This document shows, piece after piece, positions 1 through 9,391 of a stretch of DNA of 64,000 bases. The stretch spans positions 1 through 64,000 of the forward strand of contig JAJFJD010000019.1 of assembly GCA_021774335.1 (NCBI GenBank), read 5' to 3'. The notes under the pieces were generated by a model. It had not been told where the DNA came from and ran no database searches. It saw only the letters and a program-made list of their open reading frames with translations. Each line of letters begins with the position of its first letter. The first letter of the stretch is position 1. This DNA is from Alphaproteobacteria bacterium. Its GTDB lineage: Bacteria; Pseudomonadota; Alphaproteobacteria; UBA8366. Position numbers and translations under genes: made by a program.

Positions 1-288
1 GCATATGCACCATCGATTAACAGTGCCGGGGAATCCTTAAGGAACGGTAAAAGTTTTGATTTAAATGCTTGTGATTTATGGTAAATGACCGGCTGGATTG
101 CGGCATTTTTCTGGGCAAACCGACTGCATCGTTTACCATGAATTTGCGGCCTGCCGGCACTGTTGGCGCCAATAGGAAATTTTTTGAATTATTATAAAAT
201 AGATAGTTATTGAAAATATTTAAGTTAATGAATTAATTTATCATTATAGAACTATGTTATAACAAGGAAAATAAACTCTGAATAATGT
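1..288. other. AT-rich intergenic stretch
   Basis: No gene is convincing here. The stretch from about 175 to 285 is very AT-rich compared with the coding DNA. An 8-bp inverted repeat (ATGGTAAA at 78-85, TTTACCAT at 132-139) and a 10-bp palindrome TTGGCGCCAA at 163-172 are visible. Neither is followed by a T-run, so neither reads as a terminator. It lies downstream of the membrane protein gene ending at 289. Confidence 0.5.
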
Positions 289-1026
289 TCACTGGGTTGT
301 GAATTTCGATTCCAACACGAACACGCCATCTGTCCGATAGGTCCCGATCTTACCGGCGGTCTTTGCATTCCTCAGGACCACCGGTTTCGGCGACTGCCCT
401 GACATGTAACTCTGGTAGATCATCGAAGCGCGCGCGTATTCGGCTAAGCGCTGCGGGCCGAGTTCGAAGAGCGGTTCGGACACATAGTGGGTGACAATAT
501 CGTCGTCCACTTCAATCCGTCGGACCACGCCGAGCTTCACCAGGCGGTCGAGGCCGGCCTTGTAGCTCGTCCGCAATGCGGCGATTTCCGCGTTGTTGGC
601 GGCGGCTGCGCGGCCGATGGTGAGCTGATTTTGCACCAGGAACGGGGCTGCGATGATGGTGATCACCGCCACAAGCAGCGCCACGCGGGCGTATGGGGTT
701 GCGCGGCCGGTTTCGCTGGGTGCTGGCCCTCCGACAGCCGTAAAGGCGCTCACGAGCAACACGGTGACGAGAATGGATCCCGCCGCGCAGGCCCCGGAAT
801 AGGCGATATATAGCGTTGCTGGCTGGATATTGCCTGCACCGAACGTTTCCGGCCGCAGATGCAGCAGCGCGGTCTGCAAGAGCGCGATGTAAATGATGCC
901 ATTTAGGAACAGCGCGGCCACCGCATAGGCCGCGGCCGGATTGCGGTAGCGGCGTCGCGCGATGCTGGTTGCCATGATCGCGGCGAGAATCGCTGCTAGA
1001 AGTCCGAATGCGAAATGCGGAAGCAT
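289..1026 (-). CDS. Hypothetical membrane protein with cytosolic tail
   Basis: This is an unrecognised protein of 245 residues. The first half holds about four hydrophobic segments (roughly residues 3-22, 35-57, 72-95 and 114-134). The last 95 residues are soluble and charged. I chose the ATG at 1026 because AGGAG lies 8 bases upstream; a TTG 30 bases earlier has no ribosome binding site. It follows the small membrane protein gene on the same strand with a 30-base gap, so the two are probably co-transcribed. The soluble tail could be a sensor or binding domain, but no motif supports a function. Confidence 0.6.
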   Translation of the reverse strand: MLPHFAFGLLAAILAAIMATSIARRRYRNPAAAYAVAALFLNGIIYIALLQTALLHLRPETFGAGNIQPATLYIAYSGACAAGSILVTVLLVSAFTAVGGPAPSETGRATPYARVALLVAVITIIAAPFLVQNQLTIGRAAAANNAEIAALRTSYKAGLDRLVKLGVVRRIEVDDDIVTHYVSEPLFELGPQRLAEYARASMIYQSYMSGQSPKPVVLRNAKTAGKIGTYRTDGVFVLESKFTTQ

Positions 1027-1056
1027 TGAATCAGCTCCTAAATGAGAAAAGGGCAA

Positions 1057-1377
1057 TTAAAGGACCAGTGAAAAATTGTGATGTACGACAACGGCATAGA
1101 GAAATACGAGCATCAGCGCCAAGGCCGTGGTGAACCGCGTGTAAAGCATGTGATAGACGAGCATGCCGGCAACGACGTGGATCAGAATCTTCGGCATGTG
1201 CCACCACGCATCGAGATGCTCCATAGTCCAGGCGACGATGGGGTTCATTTCCTTACCGCCCGCGGCGAGGACGAGGTTTGTCGATACGACGTCCAGAATG
1301 CCGAGCACCACTATCAGTACGCCGACGACGGCCCCGAGAAGCCGGAACGAAATTGATCTTGTCGATGCGTGATCCAT
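1057..1377 (-). CDS. Small membrane protein, DUF5658-like
   Basis: A 106-residue protein with three hydrophobic segments (about residues 10-35, 60-77 and 82-100). The first helix runs into a loop containing NPIVAW, which resembles small DUF5658-type membrane proteins; that link is tentative. GGAGAG upstream of the ATG fits a ribosome binding site. It is the first gene of a likely two-gene operon with the larger membrane protein downstream. No function can be assigned. Confidence 0.6.
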   Translation of the reverse strand: MDHASTRSISFRLLGAVVGVLIVVLGILDVVSTNLVLAAGGKEMNPIVAWTMEHLDAWWHMPKILIHVVAGMLVYHMLYTRFTTALALMLVFLYAVVVHHNFSLVL

Positions 1378-2270
1378 CGTCGCTCTCCGAAATGCACTCG
1401 TTCAGTATTTTTGGCGGCAAGAAGCCCGGTTTTCCGGGTCAAAATCAACGCCCGCCGGTTTGGTGCGGTGCGCTTTGCCTTTATGTTTCATAGGATTATG
1501 GGTGCGGGCGGGAAACCCGTAAAATGCGATAAGTATTTAGTAAAAAAGATGTAGACCACCCTGTACTTGTGATCTGGGCGTATACTCCTTGCGGGCGAGG
1601 GTGCTGGTTTTGGGCGGGACAACAGGGCGAAATAGCGGGAACCAAGTCCTATTCCGCGTGGTTTTGTCGGGCTTGCCTACATCTGTAGCGCCGCCCGGCC
1701 GCTCACTTCGTTCGTAGCGAGGCAGCTTCATACGTGGTTGGGGAATCGACGCCCGCAAATGGGGTCGCTATGCCGATATCACCGCCGCCCGGCCTGTCGG
1801 GAAGGCACGAGGAGTAACAATTCGGCCCACCTACAACCGTATTTAGCAAAACATCTTGGGCCGGACCCGTCAGCCGTCGGAGTTCCCGTATGCGAGTCGC
1901 GTGTTTTCCGGCTTGCGGCGCCCAATTTGGGTGCGTTATTTGGTTGTTTTAGGGTACTTAGATGCACTGAAGAACGACCATACTTTCGCCACAAACCCTA
2001 ACGTATGTTAAGGGTTAATAAATCAAAATGGAGTAGGTTGGAGCACCAAGGCACACTAAGTGTTGACCTATCATGTTGACGCTGCTCTCATGTCGTCCTT
2101 GCGATACGTATTTCGGGCGAGGTCAACGGTTTACGTTGCTTAGTCCCGCGTCCAAAGTGATTCCGTCGCTCAATGAGTTGTAATCAAGTCGTGTGATGCT
2201 CTGGTCATCCAATAAATCGAGATTTGAAGTCCCTCAAACAGGGGCGTATCCGGCAAACAGGGAGACGGGA
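1378..2270. other. 0.9 kb region without a convincing gene
   Basis: This gap separates the leftward membrane-protein pair from the rightward parA gene, so it must hold divergent promoters. Short open frames on both strands lack family resemblance and good ribosome binding sites. Composition changes from GC-rich (1560-1900) to AT-rich (1925-2050). No tRNA-like fold, repeat array or attachment site was apparent by eye. An unrecognised small RNA or gene remnant cannot be excluded. Confidence 0.4.
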
Positions 2271-2984
2271 ATGCGCGTGGTGGCAGTTGCCTCGCAGAAG
2301 GGTGGCTCTGGGAAGACCACGCTCGCGGGGCATATCGCGGTTCAAGCAGAACGGGCGGGGGCGGGATCTGTCGCGTTGATTGATGCCGATCCCCAAGGAA
2401 GCTTGGCCGATTGGTGGAACGAGCGCGAGCAGCCGACTCCGGTTTTCGTTCACACGTCCACGCAACGTCTTGAACAGGATATCGAACAGCTTCGCGATCT
2501 GGGGATCGATCTCCTGATCGTGGATACGCCGCCGGCGATTACTTCGACGATCTCCGACGTCATTCGGGTGGCGGATATGGTTTTGATCCCGACCCGGCCC
2601 AGTCCGCATGATCTTCGGTCCGTTGGCCGAACGGTTGAACTCGTGGAAGCTTTGGACAAGCCATTGGTGTTCGTGGTCAACGGTGCGACGCCGCGCGCGA
2701 GGATTACGTCTGAAGCGGCGATTGCGCTGTCGCAACATGGCACCCTGGCACCGTCAATCATCCATCAGCGGGTCGATTTCGCTGCGAGCATGATCGATGG
2801 ACGGACGGTAATGGAGCTGTCCGACACGTCGCGTTCCGCCGAGGAAATAGCGAAGCTTTGGGAGTATATTAAAGGGCGATTGGAGCGTAATATGCGAGCC
2901 ACGCCCGTTGGTGCCGACGGCACCATCAAGGCGGCCAATGACTCGACCGAGATCGGTCACGTTCAAAGGCAGGATTCCAATTGA
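2271..2984 (+). CDS. ParA-family ATPase (orphan, MinD/ParA type)
   Basis: A 237-residue ATPase of the ParA/MinD superfamily, which forms ATP-dependent patterns on the nucleoid or membrane to position cargo. The deviant Walker A motif SQKGGSGKTT starts at residue 8. IDADPQGSLADWW follows, then the Walker B-like strand LLIVDTPP. There is no N-terminal helix-turn-helix, so it resembles small ParA proteins rather than P1-type ParA. I chose the ATG at 2271 because GGGAG lies just upstream and the protein then begins right before the P-loop strand. No parB is next to it. It overlaps the SPOR gene by four bases (TTGA), implying translational coupling and a shared role. Confidence 0.85.
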   Translation: MRVVAVASQKGGSGKTTLAGHIAVQAERAGAGSVALIDADPQGSLADWWNEREQPTPVFVHTSTQRLEQDIEQLRDLGIDLLIVDTPPAITSTISDVIRVADMVLIPTRPSPHDLRSVGRTVELVEALDKPLVFVVNGATPRARITSEAAIALSQHGTLAPSIIHQRVDFAASMIDGRTVMELSDTSRSAEEIAKLWEYIKGRLERNMRATPVGADGTIKAANDSTEIGHVQRQDSN

Positions 2985-4927
2985 CCAAGAAGAGTAAACC
3001 GGCGTCGCTGACGAGTTCATTGCTTGCCCGTAAAGGCGAGGCTGAACCAGCGGAAACGCCGTATTCGATCGCCGAAGCAAGCGGTAAAAGCACTGACTCT
3101 TCGAGCACTGAATCGACACCGACGAATATTGAACAAACGGCTGATCTCTCGGAATCGGCCGGAAATGGCAACGGGCAATCGATGGAAGGGTTCGGCCGGC
3201 TGCCGCTGGGTGACCAGGACGCCGCCGCGGAGCCCCGTTCTTCCGATCCGGAAACCACATCCGGCGGTTTTACGTTGCCCGAGGGCATACAGGCCGGCGA
3301 CCCGCCCATTACCGAACCAACATCAGACCCAATACCGGAATCCGCGTTGGATTTGTCGAACTTGGGATCGCAGACGCCTGAAGTGCGGTCGGAGTCCTTT
3401 GATACCGAGGCTAATTCCAGGGCCGATACCGATATCGAGGCGGACTCGTCTGCTTCCAAGAGCACTCTAGCGTCTGACAATACCGATACCTCAACAATCA
3501 CTGCCGCCGCAGTGACGCCGGAACTGCAGGACGCGGTCCCGCCGCCTATAATGCCCAGCGCGTTAACCGACGAAGAGCCGGTTGATGCATCCATCGCCGC
3601 TGCAGCCGATGCTGAGCGTGAGGCCGCGCGTGACGCCCGGTTACTGCGCTTCGTCTACATCATGGCGGCTCTGACCGGGATCGTTGCGATCGTCTTGTAT
3701 GCCGGTGGATGGTTTGTCGATAAGGACACTCCGCAGGTAGCCGAACAGACGCCGCCGACCGAATCAGTGGCGAGCGCCGGCAGCACGGATAAGTCGGTGC
3801 CCAGTCAACCGGCCGTAGATAGTGCAAAACCGAGCGGCACCAGCGAACCGGCATCCAGCGAAACGCCGGCTCCAACACCGGAGCCGTCCGCAACACCGTC
3901 CGGTACGGCCGCTATCCCTGCCGCGCCGCCGATCGCGGCACCAGGTTTCGGCGAGTCCGGAACCAAATCCGGTGAGACGGCGATTACCACCGGCGGCAAG
4001 GCGAAAGCCACGGCGACGCCAGAACCGAAACCGGATACTCCGCCTGTTGCGGTAGACCAAAAGTCCGCGTCGGGCATCGAGATCGAGACCCTGAAACCGC
4101 CGGCATCGCCAGCATTGAAGGCGCCCGACGCGCCGACCGTCACAGCGAAGGCGCCGGAATCGGCACCGACCGGGTCGGATGCGTTGAAATCCGTGACACC
4201 GTCGTCCGGTACCGGCGACGCTAAATCCGCTACACCGGCGAAGGCCGACGGCAAAGAGTCATCGACCGGTCAAGGCACATCCGGGGCGGACAGCAAAGTT
4301 GCCGTTGTGTCGCCTGAGAAACCGGTGGAGTCGGCGGCGAAATCCGTTGTCGAACCGGCCGCGAAAGCTGGGGCCGCCGCCGTGCCCGCGGAATCGCCGA
4401 AAGTGCCCGATGTCCAGCCGCCACCGGTTCTGACTGCGCCGAAACTGCCATCTGCGCAGAAGCCGGCCGCAGCGGCGAAACCAGCCAAGAAGGTTCCGAA
4501 CCTGCGTGTGTTGGCGCCGGCTCTGGTTCGGCCCGATCCGCCGCAGACGAGTCCGGTGGCCAAGCCGAAAGCTGGTGCCGCAAAACCGTCGGCGACCGCT
4601 CAAATCCCGAAGCAATCGAAGACCGCCGCGCTGACGCCGCCGAAAAAACCGGCGGCCGCGTCGAGCAAGAGTAGCGGAAAGTTCCTCATTCAATTGTCGT
4701 CGGTGAAGTCACAGAAGCGGGCGGAAGCCGAATGGGCCCGCCTGAAGAAGTCCTTCCCGAAGGTATTCGCCGGGCGTGAGCTGGTTGTCGAGAAGCGCAC
4801 GATCGCCGGGCGCGGCACCTTCTATCGCGTTCAGACCGGACGGTTTGAAACGTTGAAGGACGCGCGTGCGATGTGTGCCAGCTTGAAGAGCAAGAAGCAG
4901 GCCTGTCTTCCGGTTACGCGCGGTTAG
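2981..4927 (+). CDS. Membrane-anchored SPOR-domain protein
   Basis: A 648-residue protein starting at a TTG that overlaps the parA stop. Residues 1-220 are acidic and Ser/Thr-rich, presumably cytoplasmic. One transmembrane helix spans about 221-246. Residues 247-566 are a long Pro/Ala/Lys/Ser-rich periplasmic linker. The C-terminal SPOR domain is at about 567-646 (FLIQLSSVKS, FYRVQTGRF). SPOR domains bind denuded septal peptidoglycan, so the protein could sit at the division site or pole. The linker is low complexity. Coupling to ParA suggests the ATPase positions this protein or is recruited by its cytoplasmic part; that is inference. Confidence 0.8.
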   Translation: MTKKSKPASLTSSLLARKGEAEPAETPYSIAEASGKSTDSSSTESTPTNIEQTADLSESAGNGNGQSMEGFGRLPLGDQDAAAEPRSSDPETTSGGFTLPEGIQAGDPPITEPTSDPIPESALDLSNLGSQTPEVRSESFDTEANSRADTDIEADSSASKSTLASDNTDTSTITAAAVTPELQDAVPPPIMPSALTDEEPVDASIAAAADAEREAARDARLLRFVYIMAALTGIVAIVLYAGGWFVDKDTPQVAEQTPPTESVASAGSTDKSVPSQPAVDSAKPSGTSEPASSETPAPTPEPSATPSGTAAIPAAPPIAAPGFGESGTKSGETAITTGGKAKATATPEPKPDTPPVAVDQKSASGIEIETLKPPASPALKAPDAPTVTAKAPESAPTGSDALKSVTPSSGTGDAKSATPAKADGKESSTGQGTSGADSKVAVVSPEKPVESAAKSVVEPAAKAGAAAVPAESPKVPDVQPPPVLTAPKLPSAQKPAAAAKPAKKVPNLRVLAPALVRPDPPQTSPVAKPKAGAAKPSATAQIPKQSKTAALTPPKKPAAASSKSSGKFLIQLSSVKSQKRAEAEWARLKKSFPKVFAGRELVVEKRTIAGRGTFYRVQTGRFETLKDARAMCASLKSKKQACLPVTRG

Positions 4928-4946
4928 TCGTAGCCGAGGCAGGGGC

Positions 4947-5699
4947 TCAGTTCTTCACCACGAAACATTTCTGGTTTGCCGCTTGTAACGCCTGACAGGT
5001 GCTGCGCGCAGCCGCGCGGCTCTCAAACGGACCCGCCCGGAGACGCCGGAAGACGCCTTTCGATCCCAGGTCGACTTCGCTGACGGTCGCCTTCAAGCCG
5101 TTCAATTGGACATGCTGGCGTGATAGCCGGGACCAGGCGCTTAAGACCGCCTTGTCGTTTGCCTCCCGAAGTGCGGTGAGCTGGATCCGGACGATGCGTC
5201 CGTTCGACAGGGTTCGGGGTTGGCGGCGTGTATCCGTTGATCGAGTTCGCGCCGCGGCGGGGCGTTTGCCCGACCTTCCGCCATAGACCGGGGCGAAACC
5301 GCCGACCAGCGACAGCGCAGCGTCCTTCGACGCTGAAATCGCCGCATCGTTGAATTTCGCTTCCGCCAATTGCTCGGTCGACATCCGTTTTGCCAGGAAG
5401 TCGCGGTTCGTTTTCGCCAGAATGCGGACGACCGAATTCCCGTCCTTTGAATTTCGAACGGCCCGGTCGAACCAGGAATGGGCTTGAACCATATTCTTCG
5501 GAACGCCCAAACCGCGGGCATGCAGCAACCCGAGACCGATACTCGATTTTGCGTCGCCTGCGGTGGCCGGCGGCAGAAATTCACGATAGGCCGCCGCGAA
5601 ATCGCCGCGGATGAATGCGTCGCGGCCGGTATCGAATTCCGCAAAACCGGGTCCGCTGATCAAAGGCATCAGCGCCATCGCTAGCAGGATACGTTTCAT
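4947..5699 (-). CDS. Exported Sel1-repeat and SPOR-domain protein
   Basis: A 250-residue exported protein. The signal peptide covers roughly residues 1-21 and ends GPGFA. A Sel1-like repeat follows (IGLGLLHARGLGVPKN). The C-terminal 85 residues look like a SPOR domain (IVRIQLTALRE, FRRLRAGPFES). I chose the ATG at 5699 because GGTGGGG precedes it and the signal peptide starts there; a start 60 bases upstream would bury the signal. It converges on the membrane SPOR gene with a 19-base gap. The two SPOR domains share the pattern from the aromatic-Arg pair through G-x-F-E to the paired cysteines. Likely a periplasmic peptidoglycan-binding factor. Confidence 0.72.
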   Translation of the reverse strand: MKRILLAMALMPLISGPGFAEFDTGRDAFIRGDFAAAYREFLPPATAGDAKSSIGLGLLHARGLGVPKNMVQAHSWFDRAVRNSKDGNSVVRILAKTNRDFLAKRMSTEQLAEAKFNDAAISASKDAALSLVGGFAPVYGGRSGKRPAAARTRSTDTRRQPRTLSNGRIVRIQLTALREANDKAVLSAWSRLSRQHVQLNGLKATVSEVDLGSKGVFRRLRAGPFESRAAARSTCQALQAANQKCFVVKN

Positions 5700-5924
5700 A
5701 GCCCCACCGTGTTTCCCAAATATTCCCAGAGACTTTGATATCAGAAAGATCCGTCTCATATTGCGAAATACGGTATTTGCCTAAATATTGTCTTAATTCC
5801 GGCCGACGAATATTTATTTTTTCCTATGAAGGAGAATGCGTCCCTATTTTTGACCACTTGAATGCATGGCCGGTCGAGGCGGAGGCGGTTCGTTAGGGAC
5901 TGAGTCGCGGAGAAAACAGTGCGG

Positions 5925-8249
5925 CTACCGTGCAGCGTGCTGCAACGCCCGCCAAATTCGCTCGGGCGACGCCGGCATCTCGAAGGATTGCACGCCGACT
6001 TGCCGTAGTGCGTTCATGACGGCGTTCGAGACCGCGGGCAGGGCGCCGATCGTACCGGATTCACCGGCGCCTTTTACGCCGAGCGCATTCGTCCGGCATG
6101 GCACGGAATGATAGGCGAGGTCGAACGACGGCACGTCGTCGGCACGCGGCATCGCATAGTCCATGAAGCTGCCGGTCAGCAATTGGCCATCGTCGGCGTA
6201 GACGCACAACTCGGTCAGCACCTGGCCGACGCCCTGGACGATCGCGCCGTGGACCTGGCCATCGACGATTGTCGGATTGATGATCTTGCCCACATCGTCG
6301 ACCGCGGCGTAGCGGCACAGCGTTGTTTGTCCGGTTTCGGGATCGATCTCCACTTCGCAGATGTGGCAGCCGTTCGGATAAGTCGGCGCGACGGCTTCGT
6401 AGTCGATGGCCGCGGCCAGCGATGCGGGCAGCGATTCCGGCCATCCGGGCGCAGCCGCTATGCTCGCTACTTCCCGCAGGGCGACCATGCGGTCGGTGCC
6501 GGCAATTAGAAAACGACCGTCCTTAAACTCGATATCCGCGGTCGACGCCTCGAGAATATGCGCCGCCATCTCCTTGCCGGTTTCGACCAGGGCGTCGCAG
6601 GCTTCGATGAACGCGCCGCCGCACACTGCCATGGACCGTGATCCGGTGGTTGAGCCGCCTTGGGGTGCTGTGTCGCTGTCGCCTTCGCACACGAGGACAG
6701 TTTCAGGTGCGACACCGAGCTGTTCGGCGACCAGTTGCGCAAAACTTGTGAAATGCCCTTGTCCCTGGCTCTGCGCCGCCGTGTAGACAGTGATCCGGCC
6801 GTCCACATCGACGTCGACGCGCGCGGACTCTGCCCGGTTAGCGCCCGCGTGTTCCAGAACGCACGCGATACCGATACCCCGGAGCTTGCCCCTGGCAGTA
6901 GATTGCCGTTGGCGATCCCTGAATCCGGCCCAATCGGCAACGGGGAGCGCCGCGTCGAGCACGGCGGCGAAATCTCCGCTGTCATAAACCTGTTCGACCG
7001 CTGTTTGAAACGGCATCGCGGAGGACGGAATCAGGTTCTTGCGGCGCAGGTCGAGCGGGTCGCATCCGAGATCCGCGGCCGCCTGGTCGACCAACCGTTC
7101 CAGCACATAGCTTGCTTCGGGCCGCCCAGCGCCACGATAGGGCCCGATCGGCGCGGTATTCGTGAAGATGCATTGGACGTTTAGTTGAACCACCGGCAAG
7201 GCGTACATGCCCGACAGGCACCACGCCATATTGCGGGTCGCAATCCCGGGGCCATTGGCGAGATAAGCGCCCATATTGGCCAGCACGGACGCCCGTAAAC
7301 CCAGGAATCGGCCGTCGGCGTCTAATGCCAATTCGCCGTGGATAATGCCGTCGCGCGCTTGGTTGTCGCTGAGAAAACTCTCACCGCGCGTCGCAGTCCA
7401 CCGAACCGGCCGACCCAAATCCTTGGCCGCGACCAGGATCGCCGCGTATTCGGGATAGGGTTGGGTTTTCATGCCGAAACCGCCGCCGACGTCGCCGGAT
7501 AGGACGCGCACCCGCTCTTTGTCGATGCGGAGGATCGCACCCGCCAGCGTGTCGCGCATACCCATCACGCCCTGCGATCCCGAACGAAGCGTGTATTTGT
7601 CGATTTCCGGATCGTAACTGGCAATCGCGGCACGGGGCTCCATCGCGCAAACGGCCAACCGATTGTTGTCGATGGTCACGCGGGCGATATGAGCTGCATC
7701 GTTGAATGCTTTGGCCGCCGCGTCCGTATCGCCAAAGGCCCAGTCGATTGCGATATTCCGGTCGGCGTTTGGATAAAGCTGCACGGTGTCCGGTGCGACG
7801 GCAGTCTCCACGTCCTGGACCGCCGGGAGTGTCTCCAGTGTGAGATCGATCAATTCCGCCGCGTCGAGCGCCGCTTCGTAAGTCTCTGCGACAACGCAGG
7901 CTATTGGCTCGCCGACATGGCGAACCCGGTCGACAGCGAGGACATGGCGCGGGGGCACGACAAGCGCGTTGCCGGGCCGGTCGACGGGCGGCTTGCTGCA
8001 GGGAAAGGTGCCGAGATGCTGCAAGTCCGCGCTGGTGTAGATGCCGAGGACACCGTCGGCCGCTTCGGCGGCGGTCGTGTCGATGGCGCGGATCTCCGCA
8101 TGGGCGACTTGCGCGCGCAGGAAGACCGCGTAGGCTTGCTCCGGCAGTTGAAAATCATCGGTGAACTGTCCGCCGCCGGTAAGCAGACGGCGGTCTTCGG
8201 TGCGCCCGGGCGCCTGCGCTTCGCCAAACCGGTCCGAACCGTCACTCAT
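5925..8249 (-). CDS. Molybdenum hydroxylase large subunit (form II CoxL-like)
   Basis: A 774-residue protein of the xanthine dehydrogenase/CO dehydrogenase large-subunit family, which carries the molybdenum-cytosine dinucleotide cofactor. Visible landmarks are GGGFGMK near residue 254, PYRGAGR near 368, QGQGH near 495, and GAGESGTIG near 726 with the catalytic Glu. The PYRGAGR loop is the form II type, not the AYxCSFR loop of true CO dehydrogenase. The substrate is therefore probably an aldehyde or N-heterocycle. Partner FAD and 2Fe-2S subunits are not adjacent. It is the last gene after a dioxygenase and a glutathione transferase gene on the same strand, 48 bases after the former. Confidence 0.87.
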   Translation of the reverse strand: MSDGSDRFGEAQAPGRTEDRRLLTGGGQFTDDFQLPEQAYAVFLRAQVAHAEIRAIDTTAAEAADGVLGIYTSADLQHLGTFPCSKPPVDRPGNALVVPPRHVLAVDRVRHVGEPIACVVAETYEAALDAAELIDLTLETLPAVQDVETAVAPDTVQLYPNADRNIAIDWAFGDTDAAAKAFNDAAHIARVTIDNNRLAVCAMEPRAAIASYDPEIDKYTLRSGSQGVMGMRDTLAGAILRIDKERVRVLSGDVGGGFGMKTQPYPEYAAILVAAKDLGRPVRWTATRGESFLSDNQARDGIIHGELALDADGRFLGLRASVLANMGAYLANGPGIATRNMAWCLSGMYALPVVQLNVQCIFTNTAPIGPYRGAGRPEASYVLERLVDQAAADLGCDPLDLRRKNLIPSSAMPFQTAVEQVYDSGDFAAVLDAALPVADWAGFRDRQRQSTARGKLRGIGIACVLEHAGANRAESARVDVDVDGRITVYTAAQSQGQGHFTSFAQLVAEQLGVAPETVLVCEGDSDTAPQGGSTTGSRSMAVCGGAFIEACDALVETGKEMAAHILEASTADIEFKDGRFLIAGTDRMVALREVASIAAAPGWPESLPASLAAAIDYEAVAPTYPNGCHICEVEIDPETGQTTLCRYAAVDDVGKIINPTIVDGQVHGAIVQGVGQVLTELCVYADDGQLLTGSFMDYAMPRADDVPSFDLAYHSVPCRTNALGVKGAGESGTIGALPAVSNAVMNALRQVGVQSFEMPASPERIWRALQHAAR

Positions 8250-8297
8250 GGCGACAACCTTGCGTCGTTCGCGGCGCGATGCGGGGCTGGCGCATGC

Positions 8298-9329
8298 CTA
8301 TATGTGGTATCCGCCACCTTGGCCCACTGCAACGCCGCCGCGTGCGCCGGTGTTGAAGCGGTCGGCGAAGGCGGGCACGAGCGGGCGGCCGACGTGGAAA
8401 TTGATCCACAGCCGCAGCATGTTGCGCTTACGCTCCGGCTCCGGATAGTCGACATAGTCGCCACGCGAGTGCAGCACGGCGTAGTTGTTGATCAACTGGA
8501 TGTCGCCCTGTTCGAGCGTCATGTCGAAGCGAATGTCCGCCCGGTCCGCCGTCTCGATGAAGAATTCGAGGGCATCGCGTTCGAGGTCGGTGAAGGGTTC
8601 GCCGATCTTGTCGGCGCCGGTTTCCATGGCCTTGTAATTGAAACAGCAACTGAGCTGACCCTCGCAAAAGCTGAACACCGGAATCCGTTCGTTTGTGACC
8701 TCGTCCATACGCCCGGTAACGCCTTCGCCGCGCAGGTCGTGGTGGAAGCCGCGAAACAGAATTTCCAGGTGCTCGGGATGGTGCGCGAGAACTTCGTTAT
8801 AGACCGTGACGGAACTGGCGAGTGTGCTCAATCCGCCTTCTTTCGCGGGGTGCATGCACAGCAGGGCGGTCATGTCCGACGTATCGACATGCGGCAGCAG
8901 GCGTGCGCGGGTGGTGTAGCCCCGGGAATTGATGTCGGTGTAATCGTGGCCCCGGTCACGGACCTCTGCCAGCCGCTGTCCCTTCGCGTTCTGTGAGATC
9001 GCGGTGCCGAAATGCCGCCCGAGACCCCAATAGATGGTCTCCGCGATTTCGCGGTCATAGCGGTCGACCGGCAGGCCGCGTAGAACGATGAATCCGCGGC
9101 CCGCTTCCACGTGGCGCAATAGGTCGGCCACGCGTCCGCCCAGGGCGTTCAGCGGAAATTCGTCGCGCGTGAACCCAAGATGTCCGTCGCCGCTCCGCAG
9201 CACCCGACGCGCGGCGTTTTCGAGCTCAGCGATGTCGCTGTCGGAAAACGTGTAAAGCCATTCGGAATCGATATCCGCGCGACGCCAAGCGGTCGCGCCG
9301 GAGATGGGAGATTGGAGAGTCTGTTGCAT
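8298..9329 (-). CDS. TauD/TfdA-family Fe(II)/2-oxoglutarate dioxygenase
   Basis: A protein of about 343 residues of the TauD/TfdA superfamily, which hydroxylates a substrate while decarboxylating 2-oxoglutarate. The iron triad appears as HVD (in LPHVDTSD, about residue 155) and the distal His in AVLHSRGDY about 130 residues later. RLWI near the end supplies the 2-oxoglutarate-binding Arg region. It is longer than typical TauD and ends in a Gly-rich tail. The ATG at 9329 was chosen; one at 9365 is possible, and neither has a strong ribosome binding site. It sits between the glutathione transferase and molybdenum hydroxylase genes, a likely operon. Substrate unknown. Confidence 0.8.
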   Translation of the reverse strand: MQQTLQSPISGATAWRRADIDSEWLYTFSDSDIAELENAARRVLRSGDGHLGFTRDEFPLNALGGRVADLLRHVEAGRGFIVLRGLPVDRYDREIAETIYWGLGRHFGTAISQNAKGQRLAEVRDRGHDYTDINSRGYTTRARLLPHVDTSDMTALLCMHPAKEGGLSTLASSVTVYNEVLAHHPEHLEILFRGFHHDLRGEGVTGRMDEVTNERIPVFSFCEGQLSCCFNYKAMETGADKIGEPFTDLERDALEFFIETADRADIRFDMTLEQGDIQLINNYAVLHSRGDYVDYPEPERKRNMLRLWINFHVGRPLVPAFADRFNTGARGGVAVGQGGGYHI

Positions 9330-9391
9330 AGGCGTGAGTCTAGCTTCGCGGCCTGCATGGGTCAAAAGCGAAACGATGGTGTTTGGGCTCG

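Noticed and set aside
132-200. Terminator near the left end
   Set aside because: The palindrome at 163-172 is only 10 bp without a loop, and the following T-run is several bases away and also AT-mixed. The fit to a terminator is poor.
1537-1758. 73-codon open frame on the minus strand
   Set aside because: No ribosome binding site, no recognisable domain, and a composition rich in Arg/Pro that fits chance reading of GC-rich DNA.
5925-8249. True aerobic CO dehydrogenase
   Set aside because: The active-site loop is PYRGAGR, without the cysteine of AYxCSFR, and the S and M subunit genes are absent.
7689-8996. 435-codon open frame on the plus strand
   Set aside because: It runs antisense across the molybdenum hydroxylase and dioxygenase genes, which show clear family motifs. 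The product lacks family features; long antisense frames are expected in GC-rich DNA.
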